Below, in pieces: positions 38,303-52,673 of a stretch of 64,000 nucleotides of DNA (position 1 is the first letter of the stretch; the number at the start of each line of letters is the position of its first letter). The position numbers and the translations under genes were made by a program. The notes beneath the pieces are model-generated. The model was not told where the DNA came from. It searched no databases and worked only from the letters and a program-made list of their open reading frames with translations. Origin of the DNA: Clavelina lepadiformis (lineage: Eukaryota; Chordata; Ascidiacea; Aplousobranchia; Clavelinidae); NCBI RefSeq assembly GCF_947623445.1, contig NC_135240.1, positions 26,412,001-26,476,000 of the forward strand, written 5' to 3'.

Positions 38303-40755
38303 TTAATAGCTATTCTGTTGTTGGAATTATCCATAAATATATAATGTAATGACGGCTTATCCAGTATTTTTTACTACAATGTCCCGTGTTATCCGCTAGA
38401 AAAGATGGTCAGACTCTATGTTGTATTTAATTGTCATTGGTCACGCCTTTTGTGTAGGCCGTAGGGTATCAAGTCTTTGACAGCAATAAAACAACTGGAA
38501 CATTGATATGTGTTATCAATATTGCAATATGCAATAATAGGACAATAACTAATCAGCAATAATCACACTTCGAGATGGGATTCATCGAAATATAATCCTC
38601 GCCTCAACCTGTGATCAAACGTCAATCACTTCGTTCAGCAACATGGGTGAATACTGCAACCAACAGTTGGTGAATGACACGTCCGGTGTTTATTGAAGTA
38701 ACGGAATTGCAATAGACATAGGTTCCATTCTTTTTCTCATAGTATTCATCCTTACCAGCAAGAAATTCTTGACGAAAAGTTAAAACCCCAAAAAGACTTT
38801 CCTTTCATTAACACAAAAGCAACACCATAACACCCTTAGAGACAACTTTTGCTTCAGCAAAAGACAAACTTGTTGCTACTGTGTAAAAACCAAAGCTGTA
38901 AGCTAAGCTCGTATTTGAATCTCAACTCCATCAACGTCATTCAGAGTTTGCTGCTTTCTGAAAGCGAGCATATATGCAATAGCCTATATGCTTAACTTAA
39001 CAAATTCTAGGCTACTTATAGCCTAGCTCTTGTATTACTCAATTTGTATTACTGTATCATAATTTTACTTTACGTATTTATTTCTACATATATTTAGATG
39101 ATGTGAACACTTTATAAGACTACTCCTCTTTATATCTGCTCCTGCTTAACATCAAAGAATAAAAAGATTTTCATGGAAGACGCTTTAGTTGGAAGTTGAG
39201 TAAAATCACGATTTCACTAATACACAGAAAAAGTTATCAAAAGGGCGTTAATACATACGTCAGGATTATATATTCATCTCGGTATTCTCAATAGCTTGAA
39301 TTATTACGCTAACTTACCTGAACTACAAAATTTATTGACGCTCTTATTTAACCAAATATGGGTTCCTACCATTGATAGTGTATAAACACTTTATATTAAA
39401 GTTCATCGTAGTGTTTATATTATATCTATGGTTCTTATTAACAATGACCTTCATTTCATAGAAATTACATTAGGTGCCTGCCACATTCCAAAAAATAACT
39501 CTAATTTGTCAAAATATTCACCGTTTATTCCTACTTTCCATTTACGTTGCATGGATAAGATCTACAAAACCGAGTTTTGAAATAATTCGCCGTGAACTTG
39601 GCTACTGACAAAATAATTGTAAAACTCATTATCAAACTGGGAAGTTTCATCAACATATATGATTTCGATGGGGACAAAAAGGACGACACGCTTGAGATCA
39701 CAAGAATTTTACTGTGCGTCATTGGTGAAGAGACATTTGCACAATCGACTTTAATCTCGTCAAAATACTGTATAAGATTGCATAAAATTGTAGTTAACAA
39801 TATGTAAGTTACTGGAACGTTTAGAATTAATTTGGCAAATATCTAAGCACCCAAAGCACAGTTAACTAGTTAAAATGTTTTTTTTTATGCAAAAGAAAAC
39901 GTAACCAAAGCGATTGAGCATTAATGAACACCAATTTGATTGAGAAATTCATTACTGTACTTCAAAAAGAAGCCAACACTCTAAAGATGGAATGTATATT
40001 ATACAACCCACAGCTATGCAATATAAGCCCAAAAACGTATCGAATACTTAGCAATCAAGTAAATTAGTGAAAATACAGTATTTTTCAAAATAGGATCTCG
40101 AATAGTACACAATGCGCTAAAGTAGGCAAAAAATTATCTCACACAGAAAGCAAATGAAATGTGAAAAATTTATCTTTAGAGATTACACAATTTTTGTATG
40201 AAAACAGCTGGCCGACATAACACAAGCAAAAGCAATATCAATATCTACGAACTGCACAACCAGTAACGTCGAAATGATAATAAGAGAAGTTAGCCAAGTG
40301 ATACTAAATAGACAAAGCAACCAGATCACCAAAAGACACCGTCGTACAAGATAAAAAGTACTGGAGTATGGAAAAAAAATCAAAAATTTAAATTTTATGT
40401 GACTAGAAGGGAAGCATTAGGTGAGTGAGTGATAAAGATAACATTTACGTGGAAAAACATTTGAAGTCAGTGGTCACGCACAACTTGTTCAGTGATCAAG
40501 TATGACGTCATAAAAAGCTAAAGCAATACGATGGTAACTACAACCAACGGTATGACATGTAAATAGTGATTCACTGAAGTGACGTTTAAAACCAAGCTAA
40601 ACCACATTTGGCAATACCGTGCACGAAAAACACTGTAAATTTTTAAAAGAAAATCATGATTAAAAATAACGGTAAAATAGGTGTAATACACGATAAAAGT
40701 GGATAAAAATGGAAAAAAGTTTGCTTTAAGATTTTGATGTTGAAGCAAACACAGG

Positions 40756-40761
40756 TTTATT
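40756..40761 (-). terminator. poly(A) signal of the MOV10-type gene
   Basis: AATAAA on the minus strand, about 65 bases after the stop codon at 40828-40826. Confidence 0.6.
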
Positions 40762-40825
40762 GGCAGCTCATGGAATGTTGATGCCGTTGGAACTTATCCG
40801 AAGTAAGGTCCAGGGAACATGATCC

Positions 40826-43800
40826 TTACTGTTCATCTCTCCATGGAGGGTCAACCTGTGCCTGCAGCTGACTCAAGTTTTCCTCCTCTTCGTTTGTGTT
40901 GAGGAGGCCAAGTCTCTTCATCCTTGCTTCAAGATCATCAACAGGGTTGCCTGTAACGTCCACATATACATCACAAAAATACAAAAGAGTATCAGACGAT
41001 TTGAAAATATTTCAAACGGTACGTCACTACCAGTTAAAATTATGTTTCCAACAAGGAAAAATCACTAGTTTAAGGTCATTGCATACGAACGACTAGGTAA
41101 TGAAAAGAGTGAGGCACAAAGACTCGATTTGTTAATATCTGTTTCCTACCTGGGTCATCAATTGGAATAGCATCAGCAGTTGGGTCAAATTTCATGCCGG
41201 TGTAGCCACCATTGTCGATGCAGTAAGTTAAAAACTGGTTCCAGTAATAATCCAAATGGAGTATTTGTGGATTTCCAACCACAATAAGCAAAGACATAGC
41301 CCGGGTCAAGGCAACATTGAACCTCTGAAATGGATGAATTCGAAAACTTAAAATTTGAATTAAACAAACACAGGAAGTTGAAATTGCACCACATGAATTT
41401 AGACTGCACAGTCATATAAACTACCAGCAATAAAAAGTGTGGTATCAGAGTTTGTTTCCTGACATTAGGAATCACTTTCGCAAAAGCCAGACTTCATTTT
41501 AGACTAAGTTAGAACTTACAAAACCAAGATAATTTTTAATATATTAGTTACTCAGGTAATTTAACTCCAATAACGTATGAAACTTATGTATTTGTAATTC
41601 ATGTAACTCATGTATTTATAAGTTGTAACTGAGGTACTTATGGTAACTCAGGTAATTCAAACCTTTGGATTCCTCAAGAAACCGAGTTGGAACTTCTCAT
41701 CTTCCAGAAGATGTTCAGAATTGCTCCGGACAGTGCTGATGATGATAACTCTTCTCTCCTGACCTTGAAACTCCTCAACACTTCCAATTTTAATTTCCTC
41801 TTTTCCTATGACTTTCTTGTCAGTGAGCAACTTTCTCAGCTTTTGAACCTGAAAAAAATTATGTTTGTTGTTTTCTGGATACTCAAGAACACGAGCTAAC
41901 AGGCAAAAAATAGAAAGAAATATATTTCTACCTACATTCATATGAATGCAATTAAACTGACACTCAAAATAGTTTGCAACCGATACATTTATTGATCTAC
42001 TTCACCTGCTTTCTGTAAGGAGATATGATGCCAATTTGTGCGGGCGTGACACGATTCTTTCGAGTATTCAAGAGCTTAATCAGGTAGTCATAAACCTGAG
42101 TCATGATGAGTAGTTATTTAATAATAATTGAAAGCAGTGAAAATAAAAATAGCATACAATCTTCAAAGCACTATACGAGAACATTTGGCATAGAGTTTGA
42201 ATTTCACGTCACATCGAATTTAGAAACTTTGTATATTATTATGTCAGGTTTCAATAACAGCTTCACTACGCATAAGAAGCTGCAATCTGTTTCAGTGGAT
42301 GTGACTACACTGAGGCTTTGGTTTCATTTGATGAGACGTCACTTACAACTGAAGCTTCCTCAGCGTTAAAGTAAGATGGACTGTTTGCCTCCCTCTCATC
42401 TTTGCCTTTCACTCCGTGGAAAATCACTGGGAAATTTTTCTCGGGTTTAGGAAGATGCTTCCAGGAGCAAAATTGGTTGCTAACGATTGGGTCAGCCTCT
42501 TCCTTTAGCTCGTTGTCATAGAAACACTCGTTGGGGATTTCCAGGATCGCTGGGAGACATAAACGCAACTAATCAACATGTTAATGTTATGTTGATTATT
42601 TGAAATTGTTAAATGTTTCCATGTAGAACAGAAAAAAGTACCTTTGTGAGATCGATAATTTTTGAGCAATTTTGTGATGACATGATGGTCGTAACCTTCA
42701 TCATGCTGCTGGTAGATGTCCTGGTTCTCCATCAGACGTTCAAGATAGGACACAGCTGAAAATCATTCATAATTGTGCCACTAAAAATTATTTTTCATCC
42801 ATGAGTAGCATCAGGGTAAATATAGTATTTAGGCTTGACACTGAGGGTCATTTGTGAACTAATTGGAATTCACTTTATCTTCGAATGTCACTACAGCGAG
42901 CAAGACAGCGTAGGAAACAGTGTCACAATGTTTAGCCCCACGCAGGGAAAATCTTTCCACACAAACTCTGTGTTTTTCATGCCATGACACCTCCCTAGTT
43001 ATTTTGCAGTGTTACACGAATTGATTGCAGCTTGAAATCTTAACTCTCAAACGTGGAGTGCTCACCTAAACCATACTCCACTGCTGCTTTTGAACGAAGA
43101 ACAGGGCCAAGTTGTTTGGGGTCACCAGCCAATACCAAGCGACCTGTCTTGTTCTGTAAAAAGCATCCATGTAGACAGCCAATTGCTCTGATATATTTTT
43201 ATTTATAACCGACACAGTGTTTCTTTTATGATCTCTTTAATGCTGTAAAATGTTTTTTAAATGACCATTTGCATGAAACTTTGAACCATTCGTGCCACTC
43301 CATTAACAAGCAACTCTGTTCAATCATAGCAACACCGCAAAGCCCGCCAGTTCCCAAACTCACCAGTAAACAATCCACAGCAATCATGCATTCTGGTTCG
43401 ACGGCGTGACCTGCTTCATCCACGAAAATATAATCAAAATGACCAGTCGGAAAGTTTGCTGATGAAAGTCTGCAGAAAGAAAAACAAGACCTAACTATGA
43501 CAAAAAACAAAACAATAATCATGTTGATGGTATTTACGTTGTTATAGAATTTACCTTCCCGCTGTGACCAAAGTGGTGGCCAGAATATAATACTTTTGCA
43601 AATTTTCCTTTGTAGGGTAATAATAATCTCTCTCGGAAGCGTCGTAGTTTGAAACTTCCTAAATTGTAAAAGTTGGAATGACACGAGGGTAAAAATTGCG
43701 AGAAATATTTGGCAAAACCGACTGAAGATCCAGGCAGCTGTCATCAACCACAAGAGACCAAATGTGAGAAATACAGACACAGAAGCGACAAAATATCTCA

Positions 43801-46800
43801 TTACAAGTTAACCTTGACTTTATCAGGCACGTCTCTCCACGGCCGTGTCATTGCGTGCATGCGGAAAATTTCATTCTTCCCGACATGCTGAAGCAGTCGA
43901 TCGACAAGAAGGTCGCAGGCACTATTTGATGGAGCACATATGAGCACGCGCTTTTTTTGTTGTATTGCAACCTGCAAATATTTACATGAAGGGTCAGCCG
44001 AGTAACAGATGTTTGCCTATAAATTAACATGAGTCATATGACAGATCGATGTTTTGTAAATGATTTACCACATTTATCTGTAAGCAAGTTCTTGCTTATG
44101 CACATAGCAGTGCATTGGTCATTCAAGCATATCTGAGCTCGTTACGGTACCTGCTTGATTGCTTCAACCATAGTGACTGTTTTTCCTGTTCCTGGTGGAC
44201 CAAAAATGATGTACGGAACACGTGATCTTCCGTGCACAATCGCTTTGATAGCCAAGAGTTGTTCCTCATTGTTTGAAATCATAGCATTGTATATTCTGAA
44301 CGATTATAACAACAATTGTGATGGTTACGTGCGATGAACTTTCCTTACAAGTACGAAGTGAGCAGACTACAGAACCTACGAATGCAAAATACTCTGGATA
44401 TCCACGCTAAGCTAAGTTACAATGTCCGTTATGACTAATAAAACAAAAAAATCTTCAATCCTAACTGATGTGGTGCACGTTGTAACAAACTCTACCTCAA
44501 TTCAGGATTTGTCTGAGCTACATCTTCATCAGATGCGTCAGGAAAAAGAATTTTTTTGATCCAAGGCTGTGTCAGATTTTCAACTGCTCTGTGCTGGAGC
44601 CGAACCGTCAGTCGGTTGAACGTGAATGAGACGTTGAATTTCATTCCATCCATAAACATTTGCTTGAAACTACAGAAATACAGAGTTAAATACAACGTTT
44701 AACATTAAAAAAACAAAAAACGTTTTTTATGAACTCACAAAAATAGTTTGCAACAAAACTTATAATTAATCACTAAGCATCTTTTCATTAATCAAAATTT
44801 TATTTTGGTATGTCACTTTATTGAAGTTAAATAGTTTCTGGTTTAACCAATTCTTTCATCTGACATCATTTAATATAATAGCGAATTCCCACCAACTTAC
44901 TTCTGGTGCAACCCCAGCAAAACGGAATTGAGCTCTACCTGGTGTACATAACCCTCATATTTTATATCTCCAAGTGACTGACCGCTTGCCAATCTCAGGA
45001 AGATCCTGTCGCCTTTCAAAACTGACGGTCGCCTCTCAGATAGACCTGGCACCTTCAAAACCAGATTAATAAGTAAGCACGTTTTCTCCACTTTCGTTAC
45101 GTTCGTGAGCACAACAGCAAGCCATTAGTTTTCAGCGATGTATTTGTTTTTTTATTGATGGCGATAGAAAGAATGCAATGAAAGCTTGTCAATACATCAC
45201 TATTCATGCAAAAGTTTAACGAAGCGCTAATTTAATGGGTTCCATAAGTTTTAAGTTAATGAGGTTTTAGTTATTTATTAAACGAATGTTATTAAGTGTG
45301 ATCAAACCTTAAGGCGGAAGCGATTCCCTTCTCTTTCAAGTTTTGCGCCATTGATGTCATAGAAATGGATGTCGTGCTCCGCTTGTTTCTCTTCAAGTTG
45401 AAGTAAGGTGGAAAATTTTCTTCTGTACGTATTGAAGTCGAGATCATCACTTAGTTCTTCACTGAATAAGAATTGCTTTTAGTGATTTATATTCAGGTTT
45501 GTCAAAATTCCTATTTGACCTTGCTTATAAATACTGAAAAAGACTTCTTAAAGCAGACTTCAATTTTCCCACACAGACATTTTCAGTCTAGATGTCTAAA
45601 CACTAAACTTACCAGTACAGTGCATATCGCTTAACAGAGCATTAATTTTAGAGTTATTTGAGCAGGTTTTGGCTGAAACGGAATAAATAATGATTTGATA
45701 AGTTGCTCACTTACAACAGCAGGTTGGCAAGAGTCGAAAACGTGGATTGCAGCAGATTAGAACTGCCCCATTAGCCTACAACATTATTGACGAGCAATCC
45801 CTACAGTGAAAGCTTAACTGCGCTATGGACAGATTAAAAGTGAAACCAATAATCAATACTTGACCAACGGTTAATTATTTTTCAATGAACAGGAGCAGAA
45901 ATGAAGTCATAATGTCCAACATGAGGATGATGAAAAGAAATGATGGCAATGAACCATAAAAGTTTGCTTTTGGTGCACAACTGCATAGTGTTGAAAATGA
46001 GAATAAAAATGCCACGTATCGAAACTTCTTACATGAATATTACGTTCCTTACACAGTATGCACATAACAGCTATCATTAGATAAAAATAATTCAACTGCA
46101 GATTAGAACTGCTTTTGTCGGTGCCAAGAGCACTGATTTAAAAAGCGTGCATTATTATTACAAATACAAGTGAGCAAACGTGCTACCGTCTGAAGTAAAA
46201 TAAAAGCAGAATCTCACATCAACTGTTTGTCCTTATCGTTCAGCGTTGCCACGTCACGTGAAAAAATGCGCTGATCATATGCAGAGCAAATTTCAGGTGT
46301 CACGTGATAGTATGGCAATTGACGAGTCATCTGTAATTTGTTTGCTGTATCCGACCTTCACAACATGCAGCACATGGTTATACGAACATAAAAGAAGTCT
46401 ACAAAGATCTTTAATACTAAAGTGTTACTAAATTCATAGACACTGCTAAATAATTTGAAGGAAGTGTAGAAAAAAGAACCAAGATTACCAGCACACTTAA
46501 AGAGGACAAATATATAATTTTACCACTACTTTAATTTATTTCACATAATCAAGTTACCTAAATTTACTTTACATATGTAATTATGCTACATAGCTCTTTG
46601 CAAAACATTAGTTTTTGTAATTGCATTACCGTGGTCACTTCATGATACTGTACAGAACAGATAAGTTATTGAGCTTAAAAAGGGAGTCACTGGGGTGCCT
46701 TCATACCCCATTAATCTTTCTCCACGCAGTATCCGAATGTTATTGTCTCTGGAAATTCTCATCCGCTTATAAGGTTCGGTTGGCTTCAACAACTCCACGA

Positions 46801-48781
46801 TATCATTGGAACGAAAAGTGCGCAGGTAACGCATAACAAGATGTGACTGCTGTGAATTTTCCGGCGAAAATCGAAAAAACAGATCGCTGCAGTACGATCC
46901 AACTTTTTCGTTTATTTGACAATTCACAGTGATCTTGTAGTCAGCACCTGTTGAGGAAAAATTTCGGATTTTGGCACAAATTAGTGAACCACGTAGTATA
47001 CGAGTGGTTCCCAACCTTCTCTACATGTGGACCCCTAGCTGTAATAATTCCTTTCTCGTGGATTTCCAACTTCAAAATTGTTACTTAATAGGTTATTTAT
47101 GACGAATTAAAGAATAACTTACAGATCCCCAACTACACCTTCGCGGTACCCAGGTTGGGAAACACTGCATTAGACATAACAAAAAATGCTCCAAAATAAG
47201 TGAACATATTTTCTTAAATCTAATCTTCACTCATTTGTTCCAGTCCATTTTAAAACTGATTGAGTTTACCTGGAGGTATCTCGACTTCCCGGGCATTCTT
47301 TGTGAGCAAAGTACAACCAAATTGGTCAGAAAGTGTCATGGCCGTAGATTTTCTCAAAAACAAACACTTTTTCAGCAGATATGTCTCTTCACTTATGTTT
47401 TTGATGTGCAGTACAAATGACGATTTTTTCTTTTCCTGTTCATTAAACTTATGTTTTAAAGTTATGTTTATTTTTAGCAAGCAATTAACAAGACACTGTT
47501 AACAAGACATTGTTAAAATAACAATACTTTTACAGATTGGTTGTTGTTAAGTCCAAAATATGGCAGCCTAGTTGTTACGAAAAAATAATCGCATGAGTTT
47601 TGAAGAGTCATACCCTTAGGTCAAGGGTCACATAGCCCGGGCTACTTTCCAGCTCAGGAGGATCACAAGTTATTTCAAAGTTTGAAGACTTGAGAAAATC
47701 ATCTCTGCAAAGAGCAGAAAGTTGATGTTATGTGGTGAGAAAGTACCAATCAGCAGTCATTCATTCAGATTATTATTTTCATAAAAAAACAGCAAAGAAC
47801 ACGGTGGCAAGAGGGTTGCAAAAATGCCACAATATGCTCAAAAACAATGAATTAATTATAATCACAATCCAAAAAATTTAAACACTCGCATATATATAAA
47901 CAACAAGAACATATCCAAAAAAATCCAAAGTTACAAGAAATGGAATATACTATACATCTCCACAAATATATTAATTTTAACAATAATTGTAAAGATTAAT
48001 ATAATCTTAGTGTTACCTTCTTCCTGCAGTCCTTATTTCTTTCATTACTTTCAGTATTTCTGTATGTTCTTGTTGTGAAACATTGTCATTCAAAAATCTC
48101 AGTTTGGTTGAACTAAAGAAAGTTAACATTTAACGACTTACTGTGAGAATAAGGAATTACATATTGTTATAATGGAAAATAAGAACAGGATATAGTTTGG
48201 CACTCTTAAAGTTAACTTTATATTTTTCGGTACAGTTCACGGCTTTTCGATGTCGAAAAGTATAAAGTTAACCTAAAGAGTGCTAAACTATATCCTGTTT
48301 CTTATTTTACTTCAAAATTTGGTGAACATGGTTCAGACAACATCATATTGTCATACAAAACACAAAATCACGTTATAAAAAAGGTTGGTTTAATAAACCA
48401 TTTTATTTAAACCAACTATTTTTTTCCATTTTTTTGAGGTATACACAAATGAAGTCATGTGCAAAAGCATACAGTAGCATAATAGCACTACAATAGGAGC
48501 AATGTACTTTTATTCACTCACTCTTTCCTGTTTTTCCAATCGTCCGTGCCTTTGAAATAAATGTAACCATTTGTAACAACAAGCATTCTGGTTCTCCTGA
48601 ATAAAACGTACAGGACAGATGAAAAACATGGCACCCTTCTTTGTTGTGTCACTTTAAACTTCCGCTCATAGATTTCTTTTAATTCCGGCTTGGCGGATGT
48701 TTTTAGAAGTCCATTGTCTTCCAGGTAAGCAAGAAAGTCCAGACCTATTTTCCCGATCTGATCCAATGTATGTTTTACCAT
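40826..48781 (-). CDS. MOV10: MOV10-type SF1 RNA helicase
   Basis: Exons: 48781-48522, 48112-48017, 47704-47614, 47435-47270, 46947-46707, 45461-45308, 45052-44901, 44669-44496, 44295-44151, 43971-43813, 43658-43555, 43469-43364, 43153-43066, 42755-42642, 42549-42347, 42095-42006, 41848-41663, 41324-41150, 40950-40826. The frame closes exactly at 942 aa plus TAA; human MOV10 is about 1000. Helicase motifs: Walker A GPPGTGKT (~477-484), [10 protein letters not shown] (Ia), VDEAGH (~597-602), [11 protein letters not shown] (III), NYRSH (IV), [10 protein letters not shown] (V) and RFNVALTRA (VI). The N-terminal half follows MOV10 ([24 protein letters not shown]), and the end [10 protein letters not shown] is MOV10-like rather than MOV10L1-like. 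MOV10 is a 5'-3' RNA helicase of P-bodies, linked to Argonaute, UPF1 and restraint of retroelements. Exon 15 ends at GTAAGT (42346-42341); reading through would add a short stop-terminated tail. Confidence 0.94.
47001..47167. mobile_element. small hAT-like MITE in a MOV10 intron
   Basis: The ends are GAGTGGTTCCCAACCT and AGGTTGGGAAACACTG, close to the CAGTGGTTCTCAACC end of Charlie-type hAT elements. About 167 bp, no coding capacity. The flanking 8-mers TAGTATAC and CATTAGAC match only partly, so it looks old. It sits between the exons ending at 46947 and 47270. Confidence 0.65.
48174..48310. repeat. near-perfect hairpin element in MOV10 intron 1
   Basis: Arms of about 55 bp: the left includes ACAGGATATAGTTTGGCACT and AAAGTTAACTTTATA, and the right includes TATAAAGTTAACCTAAAGAG and CTAAACTATATCCTGT. 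A loop of about 25 bp separates them. Only a few mismatches. It is transcribed within the first intron on the minus strand, so the pre-mRNA would form a long stem. Confidence 0.75.
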
Positions 48782-51700
48782 ATTGCAATTCTTACAAAGC
48801 CTAAAAACGTAAAAATAAACGCGGTTATTTTCAACCTTGCCACATCATTGGTTCTCTAATACACTGAAAATTGTCGTTGTATCGACAGAAATGTCTGACT
48901 AATAAAATGCTTCCTATTGTCTTGGCTCTCGTATTCATTCTGAGAACGTAGTTATGAATTATGATTAATTAGTGTAATAATGAAAAATAGGTTATGTACT
49001 TTCTGTCGATAAAACAAAGGCTGCTTGTAATGGAAAACTTTACCAACCAGCAGAAGGCATTTGGTATGTCCAATACCTTTAGATGTTGCATGTCTATGCA
49101 GTATGTACCACAAGTTTACATTAAACGTATTTGATAACAAAATAATACAAAGGAAACACAAAAACCACAGTACAAAAAGTTGCGAGTAGTGCTACTAGGG
49201 TTAACAGGAATATTGAATAATTTAATATATATGTAAAAAGTAAAATTAACTTGTCTAAGTAAAAATGATGTTTTTAAAATGAGAAATTTATTTTAATTTT
49301 ACTTATAATTCATTTTTTAATCTTTTCATCCCTCAAATGCAACAAAAGATGTAGCTACTACAGTATAACTAGATATTGAAAATCATAATTTGTAAACATG
49401 AGTCATGACCAATCCATTTCCTAAGTAGTTTGTTATGAGATCGGAGCCGTACAAAACTGACACTGTTTCATGCACTGATACTTATATTAAACCATGAACA
49501 TGGGTGAATCTAACACCAGTGTAAAAGTATATCGTTAATAATAAATTTACTTTGCATGTTTCCAGGAAGTTGTTTCATCAAGGTTACAACCATGCTGCTA
49601 ATATTAGTACTTTGTGCAGTAACCAGTGACCTGCCTGACACTTCCTTTCTCTCAGCTGATGTCACAATGCAAGGAAGCGTTGTAACAAAAACAAATATGT
49701 CACAACGGCAACAACTATAATATGAATGTGTTTTGCTGGAAACTTTTGAAATATTTTTCAAACCATGTTTCAAAATAAACAAAGGCAGTTACTTTATTTG
49801 ACTTTTCTTTCTTTAGCAAATTATGTTGGTATAAGAATGGCTTTTACACTGTGACATTAAAAATACAAGTTCAAATTAAACTGCAGACTTCTAAAATAGT
49901 TTTGCATAAAAAACTACAATAATTACACTATTTCTTTGAAAAAAAGGTAGATAAATCATAACCTGGATGTGACTATGCTAGAAAAAGTCACAATGACTTG
50001 CCATTACCAAACAAGAAATACACAGGTGCGGTTGCATGTAGTGCACGCACCGCCTGGAAAAACCTTTCACTGTCTAGAGTCTAAACCACGCACTGGTACG
50101 GCATCATAATCTTTATCCTCAGACTTTCTGGAAAATTTTCAGATTCGCAATGCCTGGATTGTTTTGGAAATGATGTCTATGAAGATGTTGTTCAGATGAA
50201 GTTGTAGCAAGATAATACAACACTGGAAATTACTGAATCACCCAATACACTAAATTAGCCAACACTTAAAAAGGTTCTTCAACAATGATGCTGTCATACC
50301 GGTATACACCATAAATTTTTTAAACAATATTTTTTGAACAGAGTTCCAGAATTAGTTTTCACCAGATATACATTCCCAAGGACAAAACAAAATTTTCTAA
50401 ATATCTACCACATAAAAGTGAACATCTGGCCCATATACAGAAAACCTTAGATTGCCTTGTGAATATCTTTGGTTGGTCTCAAAGAGATATATATATACAG
50501 ATAGCTATACAGAAATATACAGATTTGCTTGGACCGTTTATATTGTTTTGCAAACTTCGACCACCTGTGGATGGGTTGAAATTGGAAAATTTAATTGAAA
50601 CTGTGCCTTTAATTAGTCTGCTGCTTCAAATTCTTTTCATAACACCACTAAGGAAATGCGCCAATTAAATTAGGTATGATCAAGGCGTGCACAAAACACC
50701 ACGGAATCTATTAAGAACCCTATAAAAAGCAGCAGGAATGGACATGCACAAATAATCACAATTTTAAAAGTGCAACAATTAACAATAACACTGCTTTAAA
50801 ACACACCTAGTCAATTTATTTTAAACATGACGCAAACAATACCTCAATGTCCACAAACTTAAAATTACTGCTTAAAATTTGTGAGATGTATTATCATAGC
50901 AATACCTTATAGGCTTCAACTGAATTTTATAGCTTCAACTCATCCATAAATGATTAAAGTTGTCAAAACGATCGAATCTGTACAAGCGACCCAAGCTATC
51001 TAACCAATCCAAGCAAATGATGGTGCAAGCGAACTTAGCAGTCTAAACAAACCTGTATATTTTGTAGGCACCCTTTCCTAGCGTAATTATTAGTGCATTG
51101 AATGTAGGATACAACTGTCTGACCATGTATTTGATGACTGTTTGCCATTGCAATTTGTCTAGAAACCACACTGACACAAAATATGCAAGTGTTGTAGTAA
51201 AAAGGTAGGGCACGTAGATGGATTGAAGAATAGCAAAACACAAAAGGCATTTCAAGTAAGCACCATCATCTGCGGCACTTGTGAATTTATAGTAATTCAG
51301 TTTGCATTCATTTCTAGTCTATTAGTTTAAAATTTGCATAAATTGCAAGAAAAATAAGTTTATGTTGTAGCGGTCTAGGTGATATTTTTTAATACCATTA
51401 CATCATTTCTTGGAAAAGTGTTTTCTAGTTATCGATTGAAGTTTATGAAGTCTTGCAAAAAGTCTTGTAAAACTTGATTGTTTTAAAAACAATGAATTAT
51501 TTTTGTAAAAATTTTATTTGTCGGTGAGCCCAATTCAACGTTTTTCGACGAATAAGTCTGTAGCGGCCTGGGTGGCATTTTTAATACCTTTACATCATTT
51601 CTTGGAAAAGTGTTTTCTAGTTAGTGATTGAAGTTTATGAACTTGTTTTTTTAGAAACACTTCAACTATTGTTTGATGTTTGAAAACTTGCTCTGAATAA

Positions 51701-52673
51701 CTTTGTGTGAACACTCCCTTTAATAAGTTCCCAGGTTGTTTCCAGCACCTGTGCTGATAAGAAATCTTTATTGGCAATGCCCGCTATTATTTATCTATGT
51801 GACAGCTTTAACTATATATCAAATACCAACACATTGTTTTCCTCGCTGCACATGTTTTGAAATGCTGCGTTTTTCTTGTCGAACATTTTTACTCCCATCG
51901 CTTCACGTTACATTAGCTGGCACTTTTACTAACGAGCAGAAATAGTTGAGTGAATCAACGAGATAGAAACCGTTTACAGCTTGAATCAACGAAATCAAAC
52001 AGACAAGCTGTCTGAGCTAGACATGGTGATTGCAACACACGTATTACACATCTTATAAGTAGTGGTATTATTTATGTTCTTGGTTATGCGTAGTATTAAG
52101 GAAGTGTACAGCACCTACAATAAAAACCTTTTCTTGTAAACTATTTCAGTTGTAATATGAAAACCTTTCGGCTGAAAAAAAGTTAGAATATTCTAACCGC
52201 AGGCAACAATGGAGTCAGATAATTCAACAGGTAAAATTAAGTTAACATTACATAAGTTAAATCTCTTCAATGTAATTCTCCACAAATAACACATAAACTC
52301 TTATGTATTTTGCATCGCATGCTAGGCTGACCACATATTGCGATGAGATATCGAACAAGTCTAGTGTGCATAAGATTTAAACCACTGTAAAATAAGAACT
52401 AGGCAAGATGATATCAATTTATTTCTTTATCGTGTGTAGGAATTCATAGGCTACCTACCTGAATAAAATTTTACAATCTGATGCTTAAAAAGCTTGTAAT
52501 TTTTAAAAAGAATTAGAGTGTATGGCAATTGCGATTTTTAAATATTAGCAATCAAAAAAATCTAACCACTAGCAAATGATGGCCATAACTGACACATAAC
52601 TTAAGTATTTTATTTACAGTGTAAATTAATTTATGTACAAATATATACAAAATATATATATTATTTACAGCCT
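48782..52673. other. gene-free spacer upstream of MOV10
   Basis: No coding sequence that I can support; open frames are under 91 codons and lack family signatures. A direct duplication of about 90 bp is present (51365-51455 and 51555-51645). The MOV10 promoter should be at the left end; an acceptor-like TTTTTAG ends at 48801 on the minus strand. Confidence 0.4.
51365..51645. repeat. pair of ~90-bp direct repeats
   Basis: Both copies contain ACATCATTTCTTGGAAAAGT followed by GTTTTCTAGTTA and GATTGAAGTTTATGAA. Copies lie at about 51365-51455 and 51555-51645. Boundaries approximate. No coding content. Confidence 0.6.

Larger units (their letters stand above)
36338..40825. other. spacer upstream of nicotinamidase, downstream of MOV10
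   Basis: No complete gene. It holds a hAT transposase fragment (38102-38302) and a poly(A) signal for MOV10 on the minus strand (40756-40761). A 124-codon open frame at 37715-38089 directly precedes the transposase fragment but shows no family signature. An imperfect hairpin around AGTGTATAAACACT lies near 39370-39430. The nicotinamidase promoter should be at the left end. Confidence 0.4.

Noticed and set aside
42305..42346. extension of the MOV10 exon past 42347 to a stop
   Set aside because: A GTAAGT donor lies at 42346-42341, and joining to 42095 gives EEASVVYDYLIK, which matches the MOV10 family; the read-through does not.
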